NCBI RefSeq assembly: GCF_024753245.1
Contig: NZ_JANUGX010000005.1
Span: 151,729 to 215,728, forward strand
Source: Massilia norwichensis
Lineage (GTDB): Bacteria; Pseudomonadota; Gammaproteobacteria; Burkholderiales; Burkholderiaceae_D
Reading direction: 5' to 3'
Length of the DNA: 64,000 bases
Part shown: positions 39,378 through 49,412 of the stretch, piece after piece
Numbering within the stretch: position 1 is the first letter of the stretch
Layout of the letters: every line of letters begins with the position of its first letter
Made by a program: the position numbers and the translations under genes
The notes under the pieces: model-generated
The model's input: only the letters and a program-made list of their open reading frames with translations
What the model was told of the DNA's origin: nothing
Databases searched by the model: none

Positions 39378-41698
39378 CTGATTTGATTCCGGACCTGCGC
39401 GCCCCGAGCGCGCCGGAGGGGACCGGCCGCGTGAAGAGCGGCATGCCGGTCTCGCGCGTGGACGGCCGCGCCAAGGTGACCGGCGCCGCCAGGTACGCCG
39501 CCGAACACGCGGCGCCCGACCTGACCTATGGCGTGGTCGTCAGCGGCACCGTGGCCAAGGGCCGCATCAAGACCATCGATACGTCTGCAGCCGAAGCCGT
39601 GCCGGGCGTGATCGCCGTGCTCACGCACGAGAACCGCAAGGTCAAAATGCGCGGCAACGACCTCGCCTACAAAGACATGACGGCGCCCGCCGGCTCGCCC
39701 TTCCGTCCCCTGTACAGCGACCGCATCTTCTACAGCGGCCAGCCGGTGGCGCTGGTGGTGGCCGAGACCTTCGAAGCCGCACGCCATGCGGCCAGCCTGG
39801 TCAGCCTGACCTACGACGTCGAGGAACACGACACCAACCTGCTGGCCAACCTGGGCCGCGCCTACAAGCCGCGGCCCTTGAAGGCCGGCTTCACGCCGCC
39901 CAGCTCGAAAGGCGATGCCGATGCCGCCTGGGATGCAGCGCCGGTGAAGATCGAGGCCCAGTACTACAACGGCGTCGAGCACCACAACCCGATGGAGATG
40001 CACGCCTCCACCGTGGTCTACGGCGAAGACGGCCACCTGACCGTCTACGACAAGACCCAGAGCTCGCAGAACAGCCGCTGGTACATCTCGCATGCCTTCG
40101 GCCTGTCCAAGGACAAGGTCACGGTGCGCAACCCGTATGTGGGCGGCGCTTTCGGTTCCGGCCTGCGCCCGCAATACCAGCTGCCGCTGGCGGTGATGGC
40201 GGCCCTGCAGCTGAAGCGCTCGGTGCGGGTGGTGCTGACGCGCCAGCAGATGTTCAGCTTCGGCCACCGTCCCGAGACCTGGCACAGGATCAAGCTCGCC
40301 GCCGACCGCGACGGCCAGCTGAGCGCCATCGTCCACGAGGCGATCCAGGAAACCTCGCGGCTGGAAGACTACGTCGAGGTGGTGGTCAACTGGTCCGGGC
40401 AGATGTACGCCTGCGACAACATCAAGCTGGCCTACGAGCTGGTCGGCACCGACCGCTACACGCCGATCGATATGCGCGCACCCGGCGCGGCGCACGGCGT
40501 GCATGCGCTCGAGGTGGCGATGGACGAACTGGCCTACGAACTCAAAATGGACCCGCTGGCCTTCCGCCTCAAGAACTACGCGGAAAAGAACCCGCTCGAA
40601 GACAAGCCCTATTCCAGCAAGGAGCTGCGCCAGTGCTACCAGCTGGGTTCCGAACGCTTCGGCTGGAAGGACCGGCCGATCGAGCCGCGTTCGATGCGCG
40701 ACGGCGAAGAGCTGGTCGGCTGGGGCATGGCCACCGGCATGTGGGATTCGCTGGTGATGGTGGCACGGGTCTCGGCCGTGCTGCACGCGGACGGCCGCCT
40801 GGTGGTGTCCAGCGCCGCCTCCGACATCGGTACCGGCACCTATACCGTGATGTCCATGATCGCGGCCGAAGCCATGGGCCTGCCGATGGAGCGCGTGACC
40901 TTCCAGCTGGGCGATTCGACCCTGCCGCTGGCGCCGGTCGAAGGCGGCTCCTCGCATGTGTCCACGGTCGGCTCGGGCGTGGCCGGCGCCTGCGAGAAGC
41001 TGCAGAAGACGCTGCTGAAGATGGCGCAGGCCATGCCGGATTCGATCTTCAGGAAGCTGCAGCTGCGCCAGGTCGAATTCAACGACGGCCGCATCCACCT
41101 GCGCGGTCAGCCGGACAATGGTGTGTCGCTGTCCGAGGTGCTGGCCCATGCCGGCAAGGACCGCGTCGAGGAAAAATTCCTGCTCACGCCGCAGATGCTG
41201 AAGCAGCGCAAGTACTCGCGCGCCGTGCACTCGGCCGTGTTCTGCGAGGTCCGGGTCAACGAAAAGCTCGGCATCGTGCGCGTGACGCGGGTCGTGAATG
41301 CGGTGGCGGCCGGGCGCATCATCAGCGCCAAGACCGCCGAGAGCCAGATCGTCGGCGGCGTGGTCTGGGGCATCAGCCAGGCGCTGCACGAAGAGACCTA
41401 CACCGACCACCGGTTGGGCCGCTTCATGAACCACAACTACGCCGAGTACCACGTCGCCGTGAACGCCGACATCCACGACATCCAGGTCATCTTCGCCGAC
41501 GAGGACGACCGCGTGGTCAGCAAGCAGCTCGGCGCCAAAGGCGTCGGCGAGATCGGCATCGTCGGCGTGGCGGCGGCGGTCTCGAACGCGATCTTCCACG
41601 CCACCGGCAAGCGCTTGCGGACCACGCCGATGTCGCCGGACAAGCTGCTGCTGGGGGACCATGAGGTGCCGCTGCACTCGCCGCCTGAGCTGAACTGA
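39374..41698 (+). CDS. Aldehyde oxidoreductase, molybdenum-binding subunit (PaoC-like)
   Basis: A 774-residue Mo-cofactor subunit. The substrate loop [29 protein letters not shown] and the C-terminal [20 protein letters not shown] (with the catalytic Glu near residue 727) are present. By analogy with PaoABC it would oxidise aromatic and other aldehydes to acids, a detoxification role. A PaoD-like cofactor chaperone, usual as the fourth gene, is not found. Its stop codon lies in a pentanucleotide tandem repeat. Confidence 0.92.
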   Translation: MTDLIPDLRAPSAPEGTGRVKSGMPVSRVDGRAKVTGAARYAAEHAAPDLTYGVVVSGTVAKGRIKTIDTSAAEAVPGVIAVLTHENRKVKMRGNDLAYKDMTAPAGSPFRPLYSDRIFYSGQPVALVVAETFEAARHAASLVSLTYDVEEHDTNLLANLGRAYKPRPLKAGFTPPSSKGDADAAWDAAPVKIEAQYYNGVEHHNPMEMHASTVVYGEDGHLTVYDKTQSSQNSRWYISHAFGLSKDKVTVRNPYVGGAFGSGLRPQYQLPLAVMAALQLKRSVRVVLTRQQMFSFGHRPETWHRIKLAADRDGQLSAIVHEAIQETSRLEDYVEVVVNWSGQMYACDNIKLAYELVGTDRYTPIDMRAPGAAHGVHALEVAMDELAYELKMDPLAFRLKNYAEKNPLEDKPYSSKELRQCYQLGSERFGWKDRPIEPRSMRDGEELVGWGMATGMWDSLVMVARVSAVLHADGRLVVSSAASDIGTGTYTVMSMIAAEAMGLPMERVTFQLGDSTLPLAPVEGGSSHVSTVGSGVAGACEKLQKTLLKMAQAMPDSIFRKLQLRQVEFNDGRIHLRGQPDNGVSLSEVLAHAGKDRVEEKFLLTPQMLKQRKYSRAVHSAVFCEVRVNEKLGIVRVTRVVNAVAAGRIISAKTAESQIVGGVVWGISQALHEETYTDHRLGRFMNHNYAEYHVAVNADIHDIQVIFADEDDRVVSKQLGAKGVGEIGIVGVAAAVSNAIFHATGKRLRTTPMSPDKLLLGDHEVPLHSPPELN

Positions 41699-41715
41699 AC
41701 TGAGCTGAGCTGAAC
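41686..41715. repeat. Pentanucleotide tandem repeat (TGARC)6 across a stop codon
   Basis: Six tandem units: TGAGC, TGAAC, TGAAC, TGAGC, TGAGC, TGAAC. The third unit contains the TGA stop of the Mo-subunit gene. Each unit carries TGA, so slippage changes only the last residues of the protein. Confidence 0.85.
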
Positions 41716-41731
41716 CAGGCGGTGCGCGGGC

Positions 41732-43894
41732 TCAGAACTTCGTCTCGAGCATCGCCCGCAGCTGCAGGAAGGTCGGCGTGAAGGTGGTGTCGGTCAGGCG
41801 GCTACCGTCCGCGCTCACGTAGCTGGACGCGCTCACGTTATCCTGGCGCAGGGTGTTCGCCAGCGACATCCGCAGCTGCGCCCTGGGCGTGAATTTCCAG
41901 GTGCCGTACAGGTCCAGCCCGCGCTTCACGCCGGTATAGGCGTACTGGTTTTGCGCGATGCGCACCGGGCCGCCGTTCTGGAAGCTCAGGCTGCCGCCGA
42001 AGGTGGCCGGCAGGCCGTCGAAGCGGTAGTCGAAGCCGAAGGTGCCGGAGAGTGGCGTCTGCTGGTCCAGGCGATTGTTCGGGCCCGGCACCATGGACAG
42101 GCTCGACCAGCTGCGCGTGAGATTCGCGCGCAGGTCCAGCGCCGGCCAGCCGGGGAACATCTGGCGCAGCGGCAGCTTGGCTTCCAGTTCGATGCCGCGG
42201 GTGTTGGCGGCGCCATCGTTCACCGGCATGGCCACCCACAGGCCGTCGACCAAGAACACGCGCGAATGCGTGATGTCGTCGATGTGGCGGATGTAGGTGC
42301 TGGCGCTCAGCAGGCCGCCGCCCTGCAGGTAGTGTTCATACGCCAGGTCCAGGCCCCAGGCCAGTTCCGGCTTGAGGTTCGGGTTGCCCATGGTGTCCGG
42401 CGTGGTCGGGCTGTTGTTCGAGGCGATGCCGCGGCGCGGCACCAGGCTGGCCACGTTGGGCGCCTTGTAGGTGCGGGTGATGCCGCCGCGGATCTGGTCG
42501 TTCTTCGAACCCGGGATCTTGTACAGGGTCTGGAACAGCGGGCTGAAGACGCTGGACTTGTTGTCGATCGCCGCGTAGCTGTTGCCTTCGCTGCGGATCC
42601 GGATGCCTTCCCAGCGCAGGCCGAAGTACACCGACCATTGCTTGGTCACGCTCCACTCGTCCTGGGCGAACAGGGCCACGCGGCGCACGGTGGCGTCGAA
42701 GCTTTCGTCGCGGTTGGCGATGGGCGCGCCGACCGTGCTGGTCTCGCGCTGCAGCCGAGTCTCGTCGTGCAGGCTGTAGGCACCATCCCAGCCGAGCGCG
42801 ATCGCATGGCCATCGCCGATCGGGCGCGCGTACTTGCCGGTGGTGCTCCAGCCCTTGTCGCTGAAGTCGCTGGCGATGTCGCGGTCCAGCGCCAGCACCT
42901 CGTTGGCGTCATACTGCTGCTGCCCCAGGCCGCTGTCGCGATGCGCATAGTTGAGGCCGAACTTGGCGTCGATCTTCGCGCCCTGCTCCAGGCGCTTGGT
43001 CCACGACAGGTCGCTGCGCAGCATCTCCATCTTGTTTTCCGCATCGGTGGCGGTGGCGACGTAGCGCGGCGGCGCGCCCAGCACGGTCGTCACGGTCTCG
43101 GGCGCGTCGCCACGCGAGCGGGCGATGTTGATGAAGTTCTGCGAGGTGATCACTTCGCCGGCGCCGAGGTTCCAGTTGATGCGCGGCGACAGGCCGATGG
43201 CCAGCAGGCGCCCGCGGTTGCCATCCTCGGCCACGCGGCGCAGGACTTCGCGCCCGGCAGCGTCATGGCCTTCGGTGACGACGGTCGACGGACGGTCCTG
43301 GCGGCCGTACAGCAGGTTGCCGCTCATCGCGTACGACATCTTGCCGCTCTTGTCCGACAGCTGGAAGGTCGAGACCGCGCCGTATGCGCCGTTCTCCACC
43401 TGCACACCGGTCTTCAGTTCGCGCTGCGCATTCTGTACCTGGCGTTTGAGGACGATGTTGATGCCGCCGGCGATCGCCTGGGTACTGTATTCGGCGGTGG
43501 CGGCGCGCATGATCTCGATGCGCTCGACCATCTCCGGCGACACCTGGTCCAGCGAGAAGCCCGGCGGCGCCGGTTCGCCGTTCAGCAGGATCTGCGTGTA
43601 GCCGCTACCGAGGCCGCGCATGCGGACATCGCCGCCACGCCCCTGCACGCCGCCCACGGTAATGCCCGGCAGGCGCTTGAGCACCTCGCCCAAGGTGGTA
43701 TCGCCGTGACGCAGGATCTCTTCCTGGTTGACGACGATCTTGGTGGCGGTGTCGTCGCGGCGGGCGTCGTAGGCGGCGGCCTGGCCTTTCACTTCGACTT
43801 TCTGCACCTCGTTGGCATAGGCACTGAACATGCCGAAGATGGCGGGCGAGGCGGCGAGCAGGCGGACCAGGGTGTGGGTGTTTTTCCGTGACAT
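41732..43894 (-). CDS. TonB-dependent receptor, unknown substrate
   Basis: A 720-residue outer-membrane receptor: signal peptide (LVRLLAASPAIFGMFSAYA), a plug domain starting QKVEVKGQ with GDTTLGEVLKRLPGITVGG, MRGLGSGYTQILLNGEPAPPG and IEIMRAATAEYSTQAIAGGINIVLK, then a barrel ending LETKF. The plug is of the classical FepA/BtuB-like style, unlike the two carbohydrate receptors at the left. Convergent with the oxidoreductase operon and divergent from the PEP-CTERM gene; neither explains a substrate. The start was placed to give a normal signal peptide; an in-frame ATG lies 14 codons upstream. Confidence 0.85.
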   Translation of the reverse strand: MSRKNTHTLVRLLAASPAIFGMFSAYANEVQKVEVKGQAAAYDARRDDTATKIVVNQEEILRHGDTTLGEVLKRLPGITVGGVQGRGGDVRMRGLGSGYTQILLNGEPAPPGFSLDQVSPEMVERIEIMRAATAEYSTQAIAGGINIVLKRQVQNAQRELKTGVQVENGAYGAVSTFQLSDKSGKMSYAMSGNLLYGRQDRPSTVVTEGHDAAGREVLRRVAEDGNRGRLLAIGLSPRINWNLGAGEVITSQNFINIARSRGDAPETVTTVLGAPPRYVATATDAENKMEMLRSDLSWTKRLEQGAKIDAKFGLNYAHRDSGLGQQQYDANEVLALDRDIASDFSDKGWSTTGKYARPIGDGHAIALGWDGAYSLHDETRLQRETSTVGAPIANRDESFDATVRRVALFAQDEWSVTKQWSVYFGLRWEGIRIRSEGNSYAAIDNKSSVFSPLFQTLYKIPGSKNDQIRGGITRTYKAPNVASLVPRRGIASNNSPTTPDTMGNPNLKPELAWGLDLAYEHYLQGGGLLSASTYIRHIDDITHSRVFLVDGLWVAMPVNDGAANTRGIELEAKLPLRQMFPGWPALDLRANLTRSWSSLSMVPGPNNRLDQQTPLSGTFGFDYRFDGLPATFGGSLSFQNGGPVRIAQNQYAYTGVKRGLDLYGTWKFTPRAQLRMSLANTLRQDNVSASSYVSADGSRLTDTTFTPTFLQLRAMLETKF

Positions 43895-44154
43895 GGGTTC
43901 TGGTGAGGCGATGAGCGTTGATCGAGGCCGCATCATGCCCCGCGCTCATCGCTGCAGACGGACCCATGCGACGACGTGTCGAAAATCCGGCGCGAAATGC
44001 CGGATAGCGCTATGTACGCTAGAGCACTGTCGGTCTGCTTTACAGATTTGTGACTGCCAGGCACAAATGATTGTTAATTCCGTTTACAAATCAAGGAGAT
44101 AAAGTTGCAGGCGCAGAACTTGCTTGTTAAACGGAATCTTTTTGGGAGACACAT

Positions 44155-44799
44155 ATGTTCCGCAAGATTCTCTGCCTGGCCGCCACCGCCCTCCTCACCC
44201 AGGCCGCTTCGGCCAACGTCGTCTACACCTGGCAGCAGGTGGAACATTCGGATGCCATGCCCGATGGGCTGCACTTGGAGCTCACCTTCACCGATGCCGC
44301 CGTCGCCGCGAAGACGCTCACACTGGACCTCGAAAACCGCTGCATGTACGGCGATTGCGAAGAGCAGCAGGACAGCCTGGTATCGCTGCGCTACTGGTAT
44401 GCCGGCGCCGACGGCAGCCAGCAATGGAACCTGATCGACTATCGCTACCGCGACGAGACGCTGTGGGGCCTGCAGCGCCTGTCGTTGGACCTGCAATTCG
44501 AGCCGGACGGCTACCTGAGCGGCTCGATCATGGCGAATGACGGCGCGTCGGACTTCACGATGCAAAGCGACGGCAATATCTTCAGCATGCTGTGGGCCCA
44601 CAGCGACCAGCCTGCAGCCTGCGGCAACCCCGCTCTCGCCTGCACCGGCGAACGCGGCCTTCTGCGCAGCAGCGTGCCGGGCACGATGCACCCGCAGGAG
44701 CAGCCGCTGCCCGAGCCCGGCAGCCTGGCCATCCTGGCAGCGGGCGGACTGGCCGGCTGGCTCGCGCGGCGCCGGAGCAAGGCCGTACGGATGAGATAA
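44155..44799 (+). CDS. PEP-CTERM sorting-domain protein
   Basis: A 214-residue exported protein: signal peptide (ILCLAATALLTQAASA), a beta-rich middle of unknown fold containing Cys pairs, and a C-terminal tripartite sorting signal LPEPGSLAILAAGGLAGWLARRR (PEP motif, membrane span, Arg cluster; at about residues 183-205). Proteins with this tail are processed by exosortase EpsH/XrtA and often belong to the biofilm matrix. No exosortase is in the window. GGGAG precedes the ATG by seven bases. Confidence 0.88.
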   Translation: MFRKILCLAATALLTQAASANVVYTWQQVEHSDAMPDGLHLELTFTDAAVAAKTLTLDLENRCMYGDCEEQQDSLVSLRYWYAGADGSQQWNLIDYRYRDETLWGLQRLSLDLQFEPDGYLSGSIMANDGASDFTMQSDGNIFSMLWAHSDQPAACGNPALACTGERGLLRSSVPGTMHPQEQPLPEPGSLAILAAGGLAGWLARRRSKAVRMR

Positions 44800-44864
44800 A
44801 TTGTTACAACTTGGCGATTGAACTCGCGTGAAGCGTCGTCATCCCTCTACCAGGAGGATAGACG

Positions 44865-45299
44865 ATGAAATGCGCACTGCTTGTCGAACATGACCCGAAG
44901 GCCTGCGGCGAGACTGCTGCCCTGCTGAAGTCGCTCGGCTATATCGTGGCGACGACGGACAGCCCGCGCGCCGCGCTGAACACGGCACAAACGGTGCGCT
45001 TCAACCTGATTCTCACCTACACCACCTTCAACGCCGACGATCGCCGCTCCTTCCTCGGCGAGATCACCCGCCTGGCACCGCAGGCGCCGGTGGTCCTGCT
45101 GCTGGACGACGATACCCAGGTCCCGCACTACCATGCCGGTCGCATCGCGGTGCTCGCCAAACCGGTCACGCTGCGCGGGCTGCGCCGCGTGATCGAATTC
45201 GGCATCGACGGCAACGGCGCCATGCCTTCGTATGCGATGCAGCAGGCGCCGGGCGAGGAGCGGCGCGGGCGTAGTCAGCGGCGCACGCGGCCGCGCTGA
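44865..45299 (+). CDS. Degenerate stand-alone receiver-domain protein
   Basis: A 144-residue CheY-like protein. The early acidic pair (EHD, 8-10) and the late Lys99 (VLAKPV) are kept, but the phosphorylation-site position reads LILTYTTF, with Thr51 where Asp is expected. It is thus probably a pseudo-receiver acting without phosphorylation. The last 25 residues are Arg/Gln-rich. It is preceded by a CAGGAGG-type ribosome site and is convergent with the GH20 gene. No kinase partner is adjacent. Confidence 0.72.
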   Translation: MKCALLVEHDPKACGETAALLKSLGYIVATTDSPRAALNTAQTVRFNLILTYTTFNADDRRSFLGEITRLAPQAPVVLLLDDDTQVPHYHAGRIAVLAKPVTLRGLRRVIEFGIDGNGAMPSYAMQQAPGEERRGRSQRRTRPR

Positions 45300-45318
45300 T
45301 CGTGCGCTTGCGCCTGCC

Positions 45319-47883
45319 TTATTCCTTTCCCGTCTTTGCCCTGTCGATGCCGGCCACCAGCCCTCGTCGCCCCTTGCGGTCGAAGGCGGCCACCCTGATC
45401 GATCCGGGTTCGGTAATCGGCCCGGTGACCAGTTTGCTGGTGACGGTCGGCTCGCTGCCGTCGCTGGTATAGCGGAGCTGGATGCCGGGCAGGACGTGGT
45501 TGACCAGCACCCGGTCGCCATCCAGCATCAGGCCGGGCGGCGCGATGCGATAGGCGACGTCGCCGCGCTCCAGGTCGAGGCGCGGCAACACGCGTTGGCC
45601 CAGCGCGTTCACGAAGCCCGACCAGGCCGTGCGGCGGAGTGCGGCGGCCCTGGCGGCGTCCGGTTCGGTGGCCCAGACAGGGTCCGGCGCCCAGGCCCGC
45701 TCCGCCACCGCCAGCAGACGCGGCATGAGCATGTAATCGACGCGGCTGGCGTCCAGCACGGTCTCGGTGAACAGCGTCGCCTCCAGTCCGCGCACGTGGC
45801 GCCTGCCGTAGTCGGTCAGGCCGTCCTTGCCGACGCGCCCGGCTTCCGGCAGGTGCTTGAGCATGTCGAAGGGAACGAAGTCGTAGACGGTGTCCAGCTC
45901 GACGTAGTCGTTCCAGTTGACGCCCGGCTCCTCCGGATTCGGATTGGCCGCCATGTCCAGGTACATGCTCGAGACCGGCGCCAGCACGATGTCGTAACCG
46001 CCGTTGGCCAGGCGGTTGGCGAAGTCCTCGGCGCCGCGCGTGTTGTTCCAGACCCAGGCCGTGAAGCCGCGCGTCGTGAAGCGCGGATTCGGGATCAGGC
46101 GGTTGCGGCCGGCCAGTTTCGTCTTGCGCGCCGCCAGCTCTTCCCAGCCCGACGTGGCCAGGCCGTGCCTGCGCAGGATGCCGTCGACGCGCTCGTAAAA
46201 ATAATCCCACAGGTCGGCGGTGTCTTCCAGCTTCTCCTTCTTCATGCGCGCGAGGCTGGCCGGCGACTGCTCCCATGCGCCGTTGGCCAACTCGTCGCCG
46301 CCCATGTGGATGGTCTTTATTGGTACACCGGCATCGCGGTGCATGGCCACGACCTGCCCGACCACACGGTCGATGAAGGTGAAGGTGGAGTCGAGGCCGG
46401 GGTTGATGACGTTGTCGGTGAAGTACTGGGCCGAGCGGTAGCGCGAGCGGTCTTCGAGATCGTTCAACAGGTATTTGTCCGCATCCTTGCGCCCCGCCGC
46501 CTTCAGGCGCCGGTAGCGCGCCTCCATCGCCTGCACGGCGGCGCGCGCGTGGCCGGGCATCTCGATTTCCGGGATCACCTCGATGTGGCGCGCCTGGGCG
46601 TAGCGCAGGATCGCGATGTAGTCGGCGCGTGTGAAATAGCCGCTGCCGGCGGCGTTTTCCGGATCGGGGCCCGAGCCGTAGGCCGGCTGCAGGCGTACGC
46701 CCGGACCGGCAGCGTGGCCGCGCACCGCGCCGATGCTTGTGAGTTCCGGCAGCCCGGCGATTTCGAGGCGCCAGCCTTCGTCGTCGGTCAGGTGGAAGTG
46801 GAATTTGTTCAGCTTGTAGCGCGCCATCAGGTCGAGCCACTTGAACACCGTCTGCTTGCCGTGGAAGTTGCGGGCGACGTCCAGCTGCAAGCCGCGGTAG
46901 CCGAAGCGCGGGGCGTCGACGATGGTGGTCTCCTTCAACGCCAGTTCGTCGGCACCCGGCAGCGGCAGCAGCTCGCGCAGCGTCTGCAGGCCGTGGGCGA
47001 CGCCGGCGGCGCTGTTACCGACGATGGCGATGCCGCTGTCGGCGCGGACCGTCAGGCGGTAGGCTTCAGGCGAGGTCTGGCCTTCCACGGCGCCGATGCT
47101 GAGCTGCAGTTTCGGTCCGTTTGGCGGGAGCGTCTGCGGGAACAGCGAGCGGGCCAATGCGGCTTCGTTTTTCAATGCTGCGGATGCCGTGATGGTCGGC
47201 TGGGCCTTGATGGGCAAGCTGCCTTCTTGCTGCTCGATTCGCAGCGGGGTCGGCAGCACAGCCGGCACTTCATTCGGCGGCAGCAGGTCGGCACTGGCGT
47301 TACGGCGATAGGTGTCGGCCGGCGTCACCACCGGCTTGGCGCCGCTCGTACCACGGTCCAGCTGTTCCGGACGCGTGACCGGCTGCAGCGCGAAGTCCTT
47401 GATGACCACGCCCACGTCCGGCACCGCGTCGTAGACCAGGTAGGGACCGACCGGCGCCTTGGATAGTTTGATGACCAGGCCCGGATAGGTGTAGGCGATG
47501 TCCAGCGTCTGGCCCGGCGCCACGCCTTCGAAGCCTGGTCCCGGATGCAGGCGGAACAGGCTGCCCGCGATGTGTTCGAGCACCAGCTTGCTGGGCAGCG
47601 GCCCCGGTTCCAGGCGATCCATGCAGTTGAAGTAGAGCGACCAGCCCTGCGCCGGCAAGGGCTGGCTGTCGTGGTTGGTCAGGATCAGGTGGGCCAACGA
47701 GCGGCCGTGCGGGGCCTGGGGGCTGAACAGGTTGCGCTCGAGTTCCCAGCGCAGTTGCAGTTTGGCGGCGCTGGCTTGTTGGTGATGGATTGCTTCCTGT
47801 TTGGTACTCGTTTGTGCCGCCGTCGGGGCGACCGGCGCGGCCAGCAGGGCCAGCACGCAGCCGGCAAATAAATGGTGACGCAA
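45319..47883 (-). CDS. GH20 beta-N-acetylhexosaminidase (chitobiase type)
   Basis: An 854-residue exported enzyme: signal peptide, N-terminal CHB_HEX carbohydrate-binding-like domain (about 35-165), GH20b domain, catalytic barrel with the Asp530-Glu531 pair in HMGGDELANGAWEQ, and a C-terminal Ig-like CHB_HEX_C domain. It releases GlcNAc from chitobiose and related glycans. No ATG fits: the start is read as TTG (first residues MRHHLFAGCVLALLAA), because GGGAGAA lies six bases upstream and a signal peptide follows at once. The ribosome site overlaps the end of the transporter gene, so both form one operon. Confidence 0.92.
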   Translation of the reverse strand: MRHHLFAGCVLALLAAPVAPTAAQTSTKQEAIHHQQASAAKLQLRWELERNLFSPQAPHGRSLAHLILTNHDSQPLPAQGWSLYFNCMDRLEPGPLPSKLVLEHIAGSLFRLHPGPGFEGVAPGQTLDIAYTYPGLVIKLSKAPVGPYLVYDAVPDVGVVIKDFALQPVTRPEQLDRGTSGAKPVVTPADTYRRNASADLLPPNEVPAVLPTPLRIEQQEGSLPIKAQPTITASAALKNEAALARSLFPQTLPPNGPKLQLSIGAVEGQTSPEAYRLTVRADSGIAIVGNSAAGVAHGLQTLRELLPLPGADELALKETTIVDAPRFGYRGLQLDVARNFHGKQTVFKWLDLMARYKLNKFHFHLTDDEGWRLEIAGLPELTSIGAVRGHAAGPGVRLQPAYGSGPDPENAAGSGYFTRADYIAILRYAQARHIEVIPEIEMPGHARAAVQAMEARYRRLKAAGRKDADKYLLNDLEDRSRYRSAQYFTDNVINPGLDSTFTFIDRVVGQVVAMHRDAGVPIKTIHMGGDELANGAWEQSPASLARMKKEKLEDTADLWDYFYERVDGILRRHGLATSGWEELAARKTKLAGRNRLIPNPRFTTRGFTAWVWNNTRGAEDFANRLANGGYDIVLAPVSSMYLDMAANPNPEEPGVNWNDYVELDTVYDFVPFDMLKHLPEAGRVGKDGLTDYGRRHVRGLEATLFTETVLDASRVDYMLMPRLLAVAERAWAPDPVWATEPDAARAAALRRTAWSGFVNALGQRVLPRLDLERGDVAYRIAPPGLMLDGDRVLVNHVLPGIQLRYTSDGSEPTVTSKLVTGPITEPGSIRVAAFDRKGRRGLVAGIDRAKTGKE

Positions 47884-47896
47884 GCTTTTCTCCCAA

Positions 47897-49201
47897 TCAG
47901 CGCCAGCGGCGGATCTTGTGGCCGGCCGCGGCATACCACAGGATCAGCGCATAGCAAGGCAGCAGCAGCCAGTAAGCGCTGCGCGGTGTGACGATGTCGG
48001 CCAGGTGACCATACAAGAGCGGCAGCAGCGCCCCACCGGCGATCGCCATCACCAGCACGGCGGACCCGCTGGCGGTATGACGCCCCAGTCCCTGCAAGGC
48101 CAGCGGCCAGATGGCCGGCCACACCATCGCATTCGCGAGGCCGAGCAGCGCCAGGCACATCACCGTGTTCGGCACCAGCGGCGCACCGCTCCAGCCCAGC
48201 AGCGCCTGCGACAGGCCGTGCTCCGCGGTCGACCCGAGCGCCACGCCGACCGTCAGCACCACGCCGGCAAGCCCTGACAGCACCAGCGCACGCTGCTGCG
48301 ACATCCAGCGCGGAATCGCCACCACCCCGACCAGGTAGCCGAGCACCATGCAGACCATCGTGTACGAGGTCAGCACCCCGAAGTTGGCGACCTTCAGTTC
48401 GTGGCCGTACAGGCCGATGGTGTCGCCGGCGATCACCTCCACGCCGACATAGCAGAACAGCGCCAGCGCGCCCAGCACCAGTTGCGGGAACTGCAGCACC
48501 GAGCTCGCATCGACGCGGTCATCGATACCGTCGGTTTCGGGCGGGATCTCGCGCAGCTTCGACACATGGATGAAGGCCATGATCGCGAACAGGACCGCGG
48601 CCATGCAGGCATACGGGAACACCAGCCGCTGCGCCAGCACGTCCTGCGAAGCGGTATCGACGTTCTTCAGCATCAGGCTCGCGAAGATGATCGGCACGAC
48701 GATGCCGGCACCCTTGTTGAAGAGGCCCATGATACTGATGCGCATGGCCGCGCTTTCACGCGGGCCGAGGCAGACGATGTAGGGATTGATGGCGGTCTGC
48801 ATCAGCGTCATGCCGGTGGCCAGCGTGAACAGCCCGCCCAGGAAGAGTTCGTAGTGCCTGGTCTGCGCGGCGGGGATGAAGAGCAAGGCGCCGACGCCCA
48901 TGATGCCCAGGCCCAGCGCCATCCCCTTCTTGTAGCCGGTGCGCTTGAGCACCGCCGCCGATGGCAGGGCCATCACGGTGTAAGCGATGTAGAAGGCGAA
49001 GGTGACCAGCAGCGCCTGGAAGTTGGTGAGCTGGCAGACGACTTTCAGGAAAGGGATCAGGGAGCCGTTCAGCCAGGTGACGAAGCCGAGGATGAAGAAT
49101 AGCAGGCCGACGAAGAGCATGCCGGTGAGGATGTCGCGGGTGGTGCTAGGGGTGGTGACGGGGGCGGTGGGCTGCTCTGGGGGGCTTGCGCTGAGGTCCA
49201 T
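47897..49201 (-). CDS. nagP: MFS sugar transporter, NagP/FucP-like (probable N-acetylglucosamine importer)
   Basis: A 434-residue transporter with about 12 membrane segments in the FucP/GluP/NagP subfamily: FILGFVTWLNGSLIPFLK, the QTAINPYIVCLGP loop and GLFNKGAGIVVP. Paired with a GH20 hexosaminidase, the likely substrate is GlcNAc or chitobiose. The start follows AAGGTG seven bases upstream. It is the first gene of the two-gene operon; no NagR-like operator was recognised. Confidence 0.85.
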   Translation of the reverse strand: MDLSASPPEQPTAPVTTPSTTRDILTGMLFVGLLFFILGFVTWLNGSLIPFLKVVCQLTNFQALLVTFAFYIAYTVMALPSAAVLKRTGYKKGMALGLGIMGVGALLFIPAAQTRHYELFLGGLFTLATGMTLMQTAINPYIVCLGPRESAAMRISIMGLFNKGAGIVVPIIFASLMLKNVDTASQDVLAQRLVFPYACMAAVLFAIMAFIHVSKLREIPPETDGIDDRVDASSVLQFPQLVLGALALFCYVGVEVIAGDTIGLYGHELKVANFGVLTSYTMVCMVLGYLVGVVAIPRWMSQQRALVLSGLAGVVLTVGVALGSTAEHGLSQALLGWSGAPLVPNTVMCLALLGLANAMVWPAIWPLALQGLGRHTASGSAVLVMAIAGGALLPLLYGHLADIVTPRSAYWLLLPCYALILWYAAAGHKIRRWR

Positions 49202-49412
49202 GCTGCGGCACCTTGGGGGTTGTCGATGTGGCATGGTAGCAATGGCTTTGGTGCAAGTCTAGCGTTGGCGGAATTGAGGGCTTTTGTCTCGTCGTCGCCG
49301 CTAAACACGAGGTGATGTAGGGCTGGTTGACTCTGCCCAAATGCCATCGCTCGGCCTGGCGCAACAATGCGCCCTTGGCCCCGCTTACAAGCTCAAGCAT
49401 GGAGAGAACGAC

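Noticed and set aside
41732..43894. Assigning the third TonB receptor to the arabinose or chitin system
   Set aside because: Its plug differs from the carbohydrate-type receptors, it lacks the shared promoter module, and its neighbours are unrelated, so no substrate is claimed.
44060..44085. RpoN-type (-24/-12) promoter for the PEP-CTERM gene
   Set aside because: GGCAC is present, but the expected GC at the correct spacing is replaced (TG at 10 bp or GT at 11 bp), so the match is too weak.
44105..44434. TTG-initiated frame after a perfect AAGGAGAT upstream of the PEP-CTERM gene
   Set aside because: It runs in another frame through the PEP-CTERM gene and gives a Pro/Ser/Arg-rich shadow protein. 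The PEP-CTERM gene has its own ribosome site. A short leader peptide cannot be excluded but has no support.
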